Shown here piece by piece: positions 47,801 to 58,578 of a DNA stretch of 64,000 bases (its first letter is position 1; each line of letters opens with the position of its first letter). Below the pieces are notes generated by a model. It ran no database searches, was not told the DNA's origin, and worked only from the letters and a program-made list of their open reading frames with translations. The stretch is from Diphasiastrum complanatum (lineage: Eukaryota; Streptophyta; Lycopodiopsida; Lycopodiales; Lycopodiaceae): the NCBI GenBank assembly GCA_029204225.1, contig CM055096.1, positions 65,634,370 through 65,698,369 of the forward strand. The letters are read 5' to 3'. Made by a program: the position numbers and the translations under genes.

Positions 47801-48757
47801 TAGCTTGTCGAAGCTTCACCGCATATCGTGAAAGCTTCGTCACCTCTTTCAGCATCCTTTGATGACTCTGCAACATTTGCCTTTTCAGTTTTGTTTTTCC
47901 TTTTTGGGTTGAATCTGCAATCGTATGCAGAATGCCCTTTCTTCTTGTAGTGCATGCAAGGTATTGCTGGATTGAACCAACATTTGTTGGCCATATGGCC
48001 TGGTTTGTGACAGTGATTGTAGGAAGAAGATTGTTGATTCGAGGACTTCGTCTTCTCAAATCTTGGCTTGTTTTTGTTTTTCTTCCTTCCTTTCGTGAAG
48101 AGAGCCTTCTCTTAATCACTGCTTCCCTCTCCTTCGTCTCTCATCAGTCTCTCATCAGCAACAAGACTGACTGCTTTGTCGAATGTCATATCTGGTAGAC
48201 TCAGTATGAGCATTCTCAGCGGCTGATAGGATGTTGGTAGAGATTTTATGAAGTACATCAACTGTTGTGGTGCTGGGACCTGGTGCTCCTATCCTGATGC
48301 AGCGAGTTGAGCGAAGATCGTTATGATCTTCTAAATGTGCTGATCTAACTGGTTGCCATCCCACCATATGGATTGCAGTTGATTGTGAAGGTGCATGATT
48401 GAAGCTGCAGTCCTCACTTCATACTTTTGCTTTAATCTTTCCCACACTGCATGGCTACTTTTGCAGTCTTCAATCTGCATGAGTAGGTCTTCATTTATGG
48501 ACGAAACGATGATCACCATTGCGCTTTCATCCTTTCTGATCCATTCAGCTCTCCTTGGGTCTCCCTCTGGAGGCTGCACCTTTGAGAGCTCAGTCACCGA
48601 CCAGATGCCTTCGCCCTTCAGGAGTGTTTTGATTTTGAATTTCCAGATTCTGTAATTTGCACCATCCAGACTGATTGCTACTCTGGTTTGGATTTTCATA
48701 GCCATATTGTGTTGTCTAAAAGAATCACTGCTGGGATATCAGTAGTGATAACTTGTT
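44875..48757 (-). pseudogene. Nested copia element: gag-protease-integrase-RT-RNase H
   Basis: Minus strand. Gag from ATG 48705 (L-D-G-A-N-Y-R-I-W-K-F-K-I-K) with two zinc knuckles near 48010 and 47950, each missing one Cys (H-C-H-K-P-G-H; C-M-H-Y-K-K-K-G-H). Protease at 47780 has V-L-I-D-S-R-A-T-S-H (D-S-R, not D-S-G). Pre-integrase C-E-A-C-Q-K-G-K (47290); integrase V-H-S-D-V-C-G-P, L-R-S-D-N-G-G-V-Y, N-G-V-V-E-R-K-N-R (D-D-E kept). [11 protein letters not shown] to T-S-I-R-L (46090-45970), then a deletion removes the middle. The active site is F-V-D-G near 45870, last Asp lost. RNase H: Y-S-D-A-S-W-A-S and S-S-C-E-V-E-Y-V-A (45310-44990). Stops near 48330, 48114, 47016 and 46470. It is the most complete element in the window but cannot be autonomous as read. 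Confidence 0.95.
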
Positions 48758-48770
48758 GGCTCTAATACCA
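48758..48770 (-). other. Primer-binding site of the nested copia
   Basis: Minus strand TGGTATTAGAGCC, directly after the 5' LTR and identical to the site at 1504-1516. Confidence 0.92.
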
Positions 48771-49526
48771 TGTCGTAGAAGTGCTTTTTTTTTTCTTTGT
48801 TTCGTGTTCATCCTCTCTTCTGATTCGCGAACAATTTTCTGTCTTTGAATTTTCTTTTCATGCGGAAGTTCTTACAAGATCCCAAACACTCGACTGCACA
48901 TGACATAACATGTTTTATTCTAGCAATCAAGAGACACAGCACAAGGCCAAGACATACACGAAATAGAGTGACTATATTGTCAGTTTGGTTTTAGAACAAG
49001 ATCATCAGTGTCTCGCTCGTTGGCGGATTGACTCTCTGCTCTTTCGTTGTGTTTTGCTCGTTGGCAAACTTTCATGCATAGTTATGGTATTTTTGCTTTC
49101 TTACTCTATTCTCTACGTCTCTCTCTATTTCTTACAGGTATCTGTATTCACTATCTCTCTTCTTTTTGTTATGATCCAAATAGGAACGTTTATACCTCCA
49201 CTGTGTAGAGTTTACAAGATAGCTAAACGTAGAATCACAAGACTACTTAACGCTAATCAACTAGTTAGTTAGTCTTCATCGTTGCTATTCGTTTCAGCTA
49301 GGCATGAAGCCCGATTTCTCTTCGTTTGTTTTTGTTCTTTTCGTTGTTTTCATTTTGCATCCCTTTTGCGGTTTGCGGTCCTAGAGGTGTGTTTACGATT
49401 CGCGATTGATTCGCGAATCATTCGTGCTTCGAGTCAAAGACACGGTGACTGTGGCGAATTGTTCTTGTTCGACCTCGTGTCTTGTTCGTGTTGTGACAAA
49501 TTTGCAGGAGTTCACCATTTCTGACA
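48771..49526 (-). repeat. 5' LTR of the nested copia element
   Basis: 756 bp, TGTCGTAG...TCTGACA in window orientation. Compared with the 3' LTR it has about 165 extra bases (48848-49013) and lacks about 38 bases found near 44625. The two LTRs otherwise match well but not perfectly, so the insertion is not recent. Flanks are CTCAA (44257-44261) and CTTGG (49527-49531), possibly a mutated CTCGG duplication. Confidence 0.92.
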
Positions 49527-50079
49527 CTTGGCCGACAAGTTAGAGCCGTTCCCCAAGAGCTAAACTCATTCATGTTCATGCAAGAACACTCAAAACCACA
49601 AGCCGCAACAGATATGAAGACAACCAGTTCTTGGACCGAATGGTCCCGACAGCATACCGCTGGCACCCTGGATCGAATGGTCCTGACGGCATACCGCTGG
49701 CGTCCCAGAATACAACTCTCAGCTATGTGTCAGATCAAAAAATTTGAAGCGACCTTACAATTGGCGCTATTGCCGAACATTGAAACCCAGAAGGTAATCA
49801 AAGTCAGTTTGAAAAAAAATCCCACTTTATTATCAAATCTGAGAGGGTTACATTTCAAATGTGTGACCACCAACCCTAGTCTTTGGGACACTGGCATGCC
49901 AAGGCGGGTGCCAGGACAACATTCTAGCAAGGGAGGCTGAGACTTGGTTGGAGCTCGTCCTGAGTCGGCACTCTCCTATAGTATTGGTGGGATTCGCACT
50001 CCCCTCATACCAAGTACTCTACCTAGTCTGGTAAAGCACATTTTCTCTCTCTAACTCTCTATAGTTTATTGATCCCCAG
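49527..50079. repeat. Repeat S, right part of the interrupted copy
   Basis: Continues the S body from GCCGACAAGTTAGAGC to TTTATTGATCCCCAG, matching 58640-59165. Contains the internal tandem pair of about 38 bp (GACAGCATACCGCTGGC ... GACGGCATACCGCTGGC). Truncated at 50079 by a gypsy fragment. Confidence 0.85.
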
Positions 50080-50888
50080 TGCTTCAGGTTCCGTCATCTT
50101 GAAAGGTTCATTATGATGGTGCAACTATGTATTAACATCTGTTCTTGGATCTGCTTGTGGCATAGATGGAGAATGGACTTTGGCTACTACTTTAGCGGCC
50201 TCTTGGGCTTCTTCTTCTTCTCCACTGCCTCATATCTTGATATCTTTTCTTTTCTGCTTTGAGATTCACATACACCCCTAATGCAGTAGGTATGTTTGTA
50301 GTTGGTGCACATTTATTAGGTACTGGATCAACTAGAAGTTCTTTCTGTTTTTGAGCTATGGTAACAACCATCAAATGTGCAGTTGGTTCTGGTTAAACTA
50401 CTGGTCTTTTCTTGATTGTAATCATATTCACTGGAGTAATAACAAGTGGTGGTTTGAGTCTTGTAGGAAATTCTTTATAATAGTGTTCGTAGCCACATTC
50501 TCTATAAAATGGTATAAACTTGCCTTTATTTGGACATTTAACTACTCTATGACATCCAAGTGGCACTCTGGTCCATTGTCTAGCTGCTTGTTGTTGCACA
50601 AAAGCACATACAACATACTGCTCTAAAGGACCACTCTCGTGATCATTGTTATAGTTCCATTGCTCATTACCATGAGAAGGTTCTGGTTCCATTAGATTAG
50701 TAGGAGGAGCACTTTGTCTGGTTGGAGCTGGAAGAGCTAGTCGTTCTGGAAATCAAAGGGCAAAATTGAAAGGCTTTCCATCAGGATGAATAAGTAGGTT
50801 CTCGATACTAAATCTTAGCATACCTTTGTTGGATAATCCGAGGATTAAATGAGCAAAAGGTTGTTTCATGTCCCATAGAGTTACACAG
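50080..50888 (-). pseudogene. Ty3/gypsy gag fragment
   Basis: Minus strand; two frames (50692-50393 and 50374-50192). The first includes F-I-P-F-Y-R-E-C-G-Y-E-H-Y-Y-K-E, a damaged cysteine knuckle. The left 118 bp (50083-50200) match 55328-55445, so both are pieces of the same family, here covering the part upstream of protease. It ends at Penelope-like copy C at 50889. Confidence 0.7.
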
Positions 50889-51540
50889 AGCTCCAAAGTT
50901 TGAAAGCAGTACGTGCAGATTTGAACTCAATCATACGGCTAGGGACCATGGAAATTTGACAGTTTTTGGCTTGGCAGAACTCAAAGGTAGATTGGTCTCC
51001 AATATCACATATAACTTAAGAAAATATTTCAAGTTGCGAAGCATTGTCTTCGTCCAACTCATCTAAGAAAACAAGAGGGTGTGGAGAGAGGGGTGTATCA
51101 AGAATGGTAGGTGTTGGTTCAGCAAACAAGGAGTCATTTTCTTTTTCAAGGCAATCAAAGACTTTTCTTATATTTTGGTTAAAAAATCTCTCTTCCTCCT
51201 CATATATATCAATAAGACTAGCAAGATCAGTAGCAAAATTTTCCACAGTACCCAAAGGGTCAATACAATTTTTACCATAATCCATTTAGATTTTTACCCA
51301 ATGTAAGGTATTTAAGAGATCAATCATACATAGCACTTTATCTTCTGGTCTAGCGGCACTGCAGGTGGCACAATCAATTTCAACAATAAAACTATGCAAG
51401 ATCACAGCTCTTCTCATACAACAGATCAAAGTTTGTATGAATTGATTAGGGGGAGGAAGGGGCTCTCCATAACCAAGATCAACATCATGAGAAGTGATCA
51501 ATGAATCCAAAGTTCGATTGAGTAAATTTTTTTTGCTCAA
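50889..51540 (-). pseudogene. Penelope-like element copy C (unknown ORF only)
   Basis: Minus strand. 51540-51289: M-S-K-K-N-L-L-N-R-T-L-D-S-L, D-L-G-Y-G-E-P-L-P-P-P-N-Q-F; 51285-51016: M-D-Y-G-K-N-C-I-D-P-L through D-E-L-D-E-D-N-A. It shares more than 95% of readable residues with copy B over 42831-42580 and supplies the part lost from copy A. A single stop separates the two frames. It ends at 50889 in the segment W-S/F-K-A, with no RT. Confidence 0.65.
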
Positions 51541-51615
51541 TTCGGATTGATTATCTCATTGACACATATAGCTTGTTGTACAATCCACTGTTGCAAGAGT
51601 TTGATTCCAATTGAC

Positions 51616-51759
51616 TGTTGGACTATCAATCCACACTCTAGAGAGAACTATCAAACAGGACGGATAGCTCAGTGGTAGAGCATCCCATCTGGTATGAGGG
51701 AGATCTTGGGTTTGAATCCTAGTCTGTACATCTATATTATGATTTATGGATTTCTAACA
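51616..51759 (+). repeat. Short LTR (TRIM-like) containing a tRNA-like sequence
   Basis: 144 bp from TGTTGGACTATC to TTTCTAACA, directly followed by a primer site. LTRs this short are typical of terminal-repeat retrotransposons in miniature. The start is the nearest TG match and is less certain than the end. No second copy was found; the internal part is cut at 51880. Confidence 0.5.
51658..51730 (+). tRNA. tRNA-like sequence / pseudogene with pol III A and B boxes
   Basis: Acceptor stem GGACGGA pairs with TCTGTAC (six of seven). D arm GCTC-AGTGGTA-GAGC is perfect. A box TAGCTCAGTGG fits the consensus; B box GGTTTGAATCC differs by one base. The T arm forms TTGGG/CCTAG with wobbles. The anticodon arm is abnormal (TCCC/GGGA around 11 bases), so no anticodon can be assigned and it is probably not a working tRNA. 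Confidence 0.65.
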
Positions 51760-51771
51760 TGGTATCAGAAC
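51760..51771 (+). other. Primer-binding site after the short LTR
   Basis: TGGTATCAGAAC, one base from the standard initiator tRNA-Met site. Confidence 0.8.
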
Positions 51772-51879
51772 TACCGGATCTGTAGCAAGCTTGTATGTTG
51801 GCGCCCTACCAAAAGAGAAGCTTCTCTATTTTTTGTTGTGAAATTTCAGCATCTTGCTGATCTTTTCAAGTGGAGTTTG

Positions 51880-52708
51880 TGTAGGGTCGAAGATCTTGCG
51901 TAGTATAGCTATCCCGTCTATCAACAAGGGTTAGATCACTGGATAGGTACCTAACTATGCATAGATGTTATTTTTAGTTAGTTTCCTACTTTCTCCCTTA
52001 ACTCTATTCACCACTAACACTACTCTCTCTTAACTCTACTCCTCTACACTAACATTCTTCATGGTTTTGGGTGAAGGGAAGGGGTAGAAAAGAAGAGGAA
52101 GAGAGAAGAGAAGAGAGAAAGAGAAGAGAGAAAGAGAGAGAGATGAGATGGAGGTTAGCTCAAATGCTCAATGCCATTGCTTATGGAGAAACCTTAACTA
52201 ATCACAAACAAAAAGCATGGAGGAAATAACAAGCAATCCCAATAATAGCATAAGCAAGAGTGATTAGCAAATGAGGATGCTTGAGCTCTCAAAATGATAG
52301 AGTCTCCTCCTCTCTATTAGGCATGAAAATAGTATACAAATGGTGCTTTTTTATAAAATGGGGAAGGCCCTTGCCCCTCAATCCTATTGGCTAATAATCA
52401 CATTGATCCTATCCATTCATCTTGGACCCAACTTGATCCAAGGGTCCATAAAAAGGACATTAAACTTCACAAGATTCATGTGAGTCCCCATTTGGATCCA
52501 ACTCTAAAAAGTGATCTCTAAGTTTAAAAATGACTTTGGGCCTCTAGTTTTATTTTAATTCCAAGGCCCAAGTCAATTTTATTTTATTGACACTTAAGCT
52601 TGCGTGCTCATTGGGCCATGGGCTTACACGCACAGGATGTCATGCCCTCGCAACACATTTTATTGAACGATTTTATTTATTTACACTTTGTTGGGAATAC
52701 CCCCAACA
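51880..52708 (-). repeat. Gypsy LTR, minus orientation (solo or 3')
   Basis: 829 bp matching the LTR at 56276-57059 in inverse orientation (TGTTGGGGGTATTCCC start; TTCGACCCTACA end). No primer site follows on its inner side and no polypurine tract precedes it, so a solo LTR is likely. Flanks GTTTG and GGACC are not a duplication. A purine-rich GAGA tract lies at 52080-52142. Confidence 0.85.
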
Positions 52709-54583
52709 GGACCCATGGCCTGAAGTAGTGCCGGTCTCTCAGCACTCTGCCGATTTAGTAGAAAGTTTTCTTCGCCTGCCTTTCTTGGATCATGGAGGTC
52801 GTGACATCCTCCCTAAAGTTGAGGAGGTCCAGTTTCTTCAAGTCCTTGGGCGTGTGAAGGGACTTGACTCCTCTCAGCCAATCTTGGTCGACCCATGCTT
52901 GGAATCTGCGTGTCCATGGATCGTCCAAAAGTGCAGCTCGGTAATACACACGAGCGATTGGCAGCTGATCTTCGACTTTGTCTAAAGGTAGCTAGCGCCT
53001 TATTAATGTCAAAGAATATGGGGGGGGAGAAAATTGTCCCATTTAGTTTCAATTCCCATTAGATGTTCTAAGTCACGGGCGTAAGTGGCTACCGCGCGGA
53101 CTGTTGGATCAGGGCAGTTGACATAGTGATTCGCGAATGTGGTGAGAGCCCTTCTGGCATCCACATCCGTAGTCCAACTGTAGTCCAATTGAAGTTTTGA
53201 ATTGTGAGTTTGTCCAGAGGGGTGCCACATTCCGCCCATTTGGATCATCGTGTACATGGCAGGAAGTGCGCGTTCACCTATAATTGTTGCAGACTCGTCA
53301 CGTTGGCCCTGATGGCCATAGGGTCTCTTTCGAACAACTGCTGACGCCACTCTGGTTGTGGGTGAAGGGCGAGTAATGCTTGCAGTTCTCTGTCCTTTAT
53401 TGTTTGAGCTGAAAACAATATCTGCCAGCCGCCTCTTGATGACTCGTGGGGATACTTTGATAGGAATTCGTTTATTTTTTTCTCCATGGACTTTGGTCTT
53501 CGGAAGGCCTGGCTGGCAGATATCGTGCGCGAACCTCTAGATAATGTGGCTTGGCTTTGGCTGGATCTGCACCTTGGCCCTGGTCTCGCGTCTCAACAAC
53601 CGTATCCATTTGTCCTTGGTCTTGGCCTTCGGACCCTTGATCTTGGTTAAATCCCCCTACTGCCTGCTGGCTTTGGTCTTGCTTGTATTGGCTTGTGTAG
53701 CGTCAAAAATAGGTGGCGGTGGAATTACCATGGGGGTGGGCTGGGCCTTTGTTTCCATGAATTTTTGGCAAGCCTTGAGGGCTTGCTTGGCCTGGGCGAG
53801 CTCGTGAGTTGCGCTTACCCGATATTCATTGAATTTTGCCTGGTAGCTATTTAAGGTTTGGCTATAAACCTATACCTGACACCGAAGAAAATTCATTTTT
53901 GATTGAGAGAGTGGCCTTGAGTCTGGTGCAGGTTGAGCTAACCAGACGAGCTTTTCATCTTGTAGGCCTTTGACCTCCGTCTCTAGATAGGTATTCTCTG
54001 CTTCCAAAAGGTTTAGTTGCACGTGGATGGGAGCAAGTCATTGGGACGCTTCGGATTGAAGCTCCCGCACCTTCGTGGAGGCCTCTGTCAGCGCTTTGGA
54101 GAGGCTTTGGATATAATTATTGAGGCCCTCCTCCTTCTACTGCAGCTTGGCGATCTCCTGGTGCCCTACTTGTTCATGTTGCTGAGCCAAAATCAGCTCG
54201 TGCTGCAGCTTGGTGAGTTCTGCTCGCAGTTGTGTGTTGCTTGTTGCCAGGTGTAGTACCCTGCTTTCCAAGATAGCTTTGGCCGCTACCACATCAAGGA
54301 TGTATTTGTCCAGAGTCTGGTACACCGTCGTTAAGTCTGTGAGAGCAACCGATGTGATGGCACTGATAGGGGCTTGTGTTGTATCAGTCCCGATGACTTG
54401 TGGAGTTCCGTCGTCATCATCTTCTATTAGGTTCTTGTTGGACCTGATGCCATATGGGGCGATGGGATCAGTCCGATCTAATGATGGTACAAAAACTGTT
54501 TGGACAAATGCGTCATCAGGCAACGGTTGGTTGCCCTCGACAACCTTTGTTGGTGTAGTAGGTGGGGTTTGAGAAGCAACTAT
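52709..54583 (-). pseudogene. Unrecognised ORF with coiled-coil N-terminal half
   Basis: Minus strand, followed with frame changes over about 600 codons. 54583-53900: Pro/Thr-rich start, acidic E-D-D-D-D-G, then long heptad-like Leu/Ala/Glu stretches (L-R-A-E-L-T-K-L-Q-H-E-L). 53860-53760: A-K-Q-A-L-K-A-C-Q-K. 53487-53020: a basic stretch, K-Y-P-H-E-S-S-R-G-G-W-Q-I-L-F-S, A-L-L-A-L-H-P-Q-P-E-W, then A-M-Y-T-M-I-Q-M-G-G-M-W-H-P. 52949-52755: L-D-D-P-W-T-R-R-F-Q-A-W-V-D-Q-D-W. I do not recognise the family; a retroelement gag or a host gene fragment are both possible. It is cut by the LTR at 52708 and by copia at 54583. Confidence 0.5.
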
Positions 54584-54866
54584 CTTTATGTCAAGCATAC
54601 TTCAGATTATATCATCATTATTTTGCTTTATGTTGATGATATTATTATTACGGGAAGTAATGAGCAGCAGATCGATGTCGTAATACTTGATCTTGGTATG
54701 GTTTTTGAAACCTCAGATTTAGGCTTATTGCATTTTTATCTTGGTCTTGAATTTGTACAAAAAGGGGTTGGAATTTTCATCTCTCAAGAATGCTACATTG
54801 GGCAGATTTTGAAGCGATTCAAGATGGAAGATTGCAAGCCGGTTGCTGTACCTATGGAACAGGCCT
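54584..54866 (+). pseudogene. Copia RT fragment with intact YVDD
   Basis: One open frame: L-Y-V-K-H, I-L-L-Y-V-D-D-I-I-I-T-G (active site 54629-54640), D-L-G-L-L-H-F-Y-L-G-L-E-F and I-L-K-R-F-K-M-E-D-C-K-P. Both ends are abrupt. No stop or frameshift within 94 codons, unlike most neighbours, so it may derive from a younger copy. Confidence 0.92.
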
Positions 54867-55445
54867 GAAATTAAGTAGTTAAGATGATGATGAACCATTT
54901 GATACTACCTTTTTTGATAGGTATGTCTTCAACCATTCCTCTAGGATGGACTGTCGTTTGATCAGCTAGCTTGATGGCAAAAGTGGCAGGCTTCAGCTTG
55001 GTAAGTCTCCATTTTGCACATAGCTTGGTTCAAATCAGTTTAACTCCTGAACCTCCATCAATCATGGCTGCTTCTTTACCAAAATGTCTATGTTGTATAG
55101 GCAGGGTGATGTTTTTTGTTCACTTTTTCAGGCTATCCCCACATTGAGTACTCCGTTCGTGTCTTCAAACCCGGCACAAAAAAGTGGCTTCTGATGAACT
55201 CGTGATTCCATTTGAGTCAATATTTCTGCTAATACTTCTTTTGCTTTAGGTACCAGCTTAAGAAATTCTTCCCGTGTAATATCCATCTTACTAGGCAGAA
55301 TATTTACAATCATTTCTGTTTGTAGTTCTTCAGGTTCCGTCATCTTGAAAGGTTCATCATGATAGTGCAACTATGTATTAACATCAGTTCTTGGATCTGC
55401 TTGTGGCATAGATGGAGAATGGACTTTGGTTGCTACTTTAGCGGC
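54867..55445 (-). pseudogene. Ty3/gypsy protease fragment
   Basis: Minus strand 55370-55128 (M-T-E-P-E-E-L-Q-T-E-M, then F-C-A-G-F-E-D-T-N-G-V-L-N-V-G), followed by protease M-I-D-G-G-S-G-V and L-A-D-Q-T. It parallels 37914-37403, which has the same order. The right end meets repeat R at 55446. The right 118 bp match 50083-50200. Confidence 0.85.
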
Positions 55446-56275
55446 TGAAACCAACCTGAGGACTAAACCATGAAAAAAACCTTTGTTAGCCTATGAATCC
55501 ACGTAAGGTAAAGGTTTGATATTGTCCCGACCAAAGGATAGTCAGATTTACACCTCAAGGATGCACAGAGAGAGATTAACGAAACACAGCTCCTCTTGCC
55601 AAACCAAGACCAAACCTTTTAAAACCTTTATTCATAATCCAACAAGGTAGAATATAGCTGAAAGCATACAATACTTCAAAGAAAGAAAGCACCATATAGC
55701 GAAACAAATTTCAAGACATCCAGCTGGTACCTGCCACCATCCCACCGCACAAGTTAGCACAATGAGAAAGACAGGTGTCAAAGCTGAATGTTAGTTGTTA
55801 TCCATGTCCAAAATAAGTTTAGTTGCTTAACAGCTTAAAAATATTTAATAATACAATGTAGTCCAATCTTTCCTATGTTCATTTAATTATTAGCGATAGG
55901 CTTTCTCATATTATCACCGTATCAGGGCATCCGCCATTCTGATCAGTCTTATGGTACTGGTCCGTATCAATTTACATAGTAAACACCTATGTATTGAAAA
56001 AATAGTAGCATTATAGATATAATAGACATAGTACCATTTTCGATAAGACCTTGCTAATCGCCAATGAGTTGTGGGATGTTGTCATAGGTATAGAAGTAAA
56101 GCTTGAAGACAACACAAAGACTCATCAAGTTCTCTGTTCTGTCGACCATCCTGATCATGGACGCACCTGTGCTTACACTGTGGGCAGCACTTTTCACAAT
56201 AGTTGTCTTGATAAACCCCAAACAATGGCCATTTCCGTGAGACTCACATAGCTGACCGGCCAGTCGTATCACATG
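55446..56275. repeat. Repeat R, long copy 3
   Basis: Direct repeat of 43032-43863 with only scattered differences. It starts TGAAACCAACCTGAGG and ends ATCACATG, immediately before a gypsy 5' LTR. Confidence 0.88.
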
Positions 56276-57059
56276 TGTTGGGGGTATTCCCAACAAAGTG
56301 TAATTAAATAAAATCATCCAATAAAATGTGTTGCGAGGGCATGGCATCATGCGGGTGTAAGTCCATGGCCCAGTGAGCACGCAAGCAAAGTTGTAAATAA
56401 AATAAACTTGACTTGGGCCTTGGAATTAAAATAAAACTAGAGGCCCAAAGTCATTTTAAACTTACATTACTTTTTAGAGTTGGGTCCAAATTGGGACTCA
56501 CATGAATCTTGTGATTACCAATGTACTTTTTGTGGACCCTTGGATCAAGTTGGGTCCAAGATGAATGGATAGGATCATTGTGAATATTAGCCAATAGGAT
56601 TGAGGGGCAAGGGCCTTCCCCATTTTATAAAAAGGCACCATTTGTACACTATTTTCATGCTTAATGAGAAGGATGAAACTCTACCAATTTTGGAGGAGAA
56701 GCATCTTCATTTGCAATTCAATGCTTGCTATTGCTCTTGTTGTTTTCAATTGCCTTCAAGTTCATGCTTTTTGGTTTCAATAGTTTATGTTTCCCCTTTA
56801 GCAAGTAAAATGTGCATTTGAGCTAACCTCCACCCTCTCTCTATCTCTCTCTTCTATCTTCTTTTCCCTCCATATTTTCTAATCATCCCCTTCCTTTCAC
56901 CTACAATCATGATGAATGTTAGCGTAGAGGAGTAGAGTTAAGGGAGAAAGTAGGAAACTAACTAAAAATAGCATCTATGCATAGTTAGGTACCTATCCAG
57001 TGATCTAACTCTTGTTGATAGGCGGGATGACTATAATACGCAAGATCTTCGACCCTACA
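56276..57059 (+). repeat. Gypsy 5' LTR
   Basis: 784 bp, TGTTGGGGG...CCCTACA, followed by the primer site. The inverted relative is at 51880-52708. A TATA-like TTTATAAAAAGG lies near 56624. Confidence 0.9.
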
Positions 57060-57060
57060 A

Positions 57061-57077
57061 TGGCGCCGTTGCCGAGG
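57061..57077 (+). other. Gypsy primer-binding site
   Basis: TGGCGCCGTTGCCGAGG, one base after the LTR end; the form typical of plant Tat/Athila-type gypsy elements. Confidence 0.88.
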
Positions 57078-58360
57078 ATAGGTTTCCACTAACTAGTTTA
57101 GCTGTATTTTAGCTATTTTCTTGCTTTTTAGAGTAGTTTTAGGTAGATTTTGTTAGAGTTATTTCTCTGTATTTTTTTGTATTTGGACTGTTCACAGCTA
57201 GCGGAGGAGGTGTGAGAGGGTAGCGGAGGCCCTGAACAGCCTCTAAGGGCTTGAAACCCAAACCAACCAGCCAAAAAACCCAAAAAATCCACACCAATCT
57301 GTATTTTGGAGTGAAAAAAAACCTAAAATTTCATCAGATTTTTATATCTCCAAAATCAGTGAGAATTAACCCTTGCATGACTGGCAGCAGCTCCAGGGTA
57401 TTGTCCCAGACCTGCATAAAAGCCTGCGAGAGTTAGTACCAAGCAGAATGTAAGAATCAGAGAAAAATCATAAAAATTTCAAAAAACCCTTGAAAAAATT
57501 CAAAAAAGTTCAAATCTTCATAAGAACTCTCGTAGAGCCCTCTGAAGTTCCATCTTAGTGAGACCAAGACACAGAGAAGCTTGCGAGAGTTAGTTTGAGG
57601 TCTAAGTGTCTGTGCGAGAGTTCCTAGTGAAAAAAAGGTGGAAAAGTACCAATGAACCCTCGCAGACAGCAAAATTTTCAGTTCCAGTGGTCAAGAACTC
57701 TCGCAGAGGATTCTGAAGTTCCATCTCATTGAGACAAGGACACAGAAGAGCTTACGAGAGTTAGTCTGATTCCAGTGAGCAGAAAATTGGATTTAAGTGC
57801 AAAAAAATCACTAAAAAGTGAAGATCCAACAAATCCTTCCAGTAAGAACTCTTGTAGACCCTCTCAATCAATTTAGAATGTCAATTTACATTAGTGATGA
57901 AGCCTGCGAGAGTTAGTATGAAGATCTGGTGAGGATCAAGCCAAAAAAGTGGTTTTGAACCCTCACAGACACTGAAATTTTCACTTCTTGCGAGAGTTCT
58001 CGCAGAGAATGTTATAGTGAGATCTGACCCAGATCCAGTTACTGTGAGCCTTGCAAGAGTTACTTCCCAGAGATCTGAAAGATATCAAGTTTTTTACCTG
58101 CAAAAACAACTAAAAAAAACCCTCGCATAGCCAACCCTCGCACAAGAGAACCCTTGCAGACTAGATCAGTGAAAAGATCTGCATCAGATCCAGCTACTGT
58201 CAAAATCTCTGGTCAATCAGTGCAAGGAGTAAAAAGTTATCAAGGAAAAACCACCGTAAAGGGCCTAAAATTCACTTCCGGCCGATCAGATTGATCAGAT
58301 CTTTAGAGATCCAAACTGCATCCTACTATAGGCAAGATTCAATCACATTGGAACCCACCA
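57078..58360 (+). other. Gypsy leader with repeated TGCGAGAGTT motif
   Basis: 1.28 kb between primer site and gag. From about 57420 to 58150 at least twelve copies of a 10-12 base motif (TGCGAGAGTT or its complement AACTCTCGCA) occur with one or two changes each, on both strands. No ORF of note. Confidence 0.75.
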
Positions 58361-58578
58361 TTGGATGAATCTGAGATCGGGACGATCAATAGCATGAAGG
58401 ATAGCAAATCAAGCACCACACCTTCCCAAATTAGCAACTGTGCAACAAGAGGCAGAACTGGAACTAGCACCAATGGATCCAATGGCCAACCCGTACTCGT
58501 CGCTCCCTTGCAAGTAGTCCAGAGAGCAGCACGGATGGAAATACCAAAATACGACGGATCGTCAGATCCCATCCGATA
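58361..58578 (+). pseudogene. Start of gypsy gag
   Basis: ATG 58361; Ser/Thr/Gly-rich N-terminus, then A-R-M-E-I-P-K-Y-D-G-S-S-D-P-I, the conserved opening of gypsy gag also seen at 38540. Cut after 72 codons by repeat S. With the LTR, primer site and leader it makes a 5' end of one element. Confidence 0.8.

Noticed and set aside
51658-51730. Functional tRNA gene
   Set aside because: Anticodon arm is malformed and it lies inside an LTR-like sequence, so kept only as tRNA-like.
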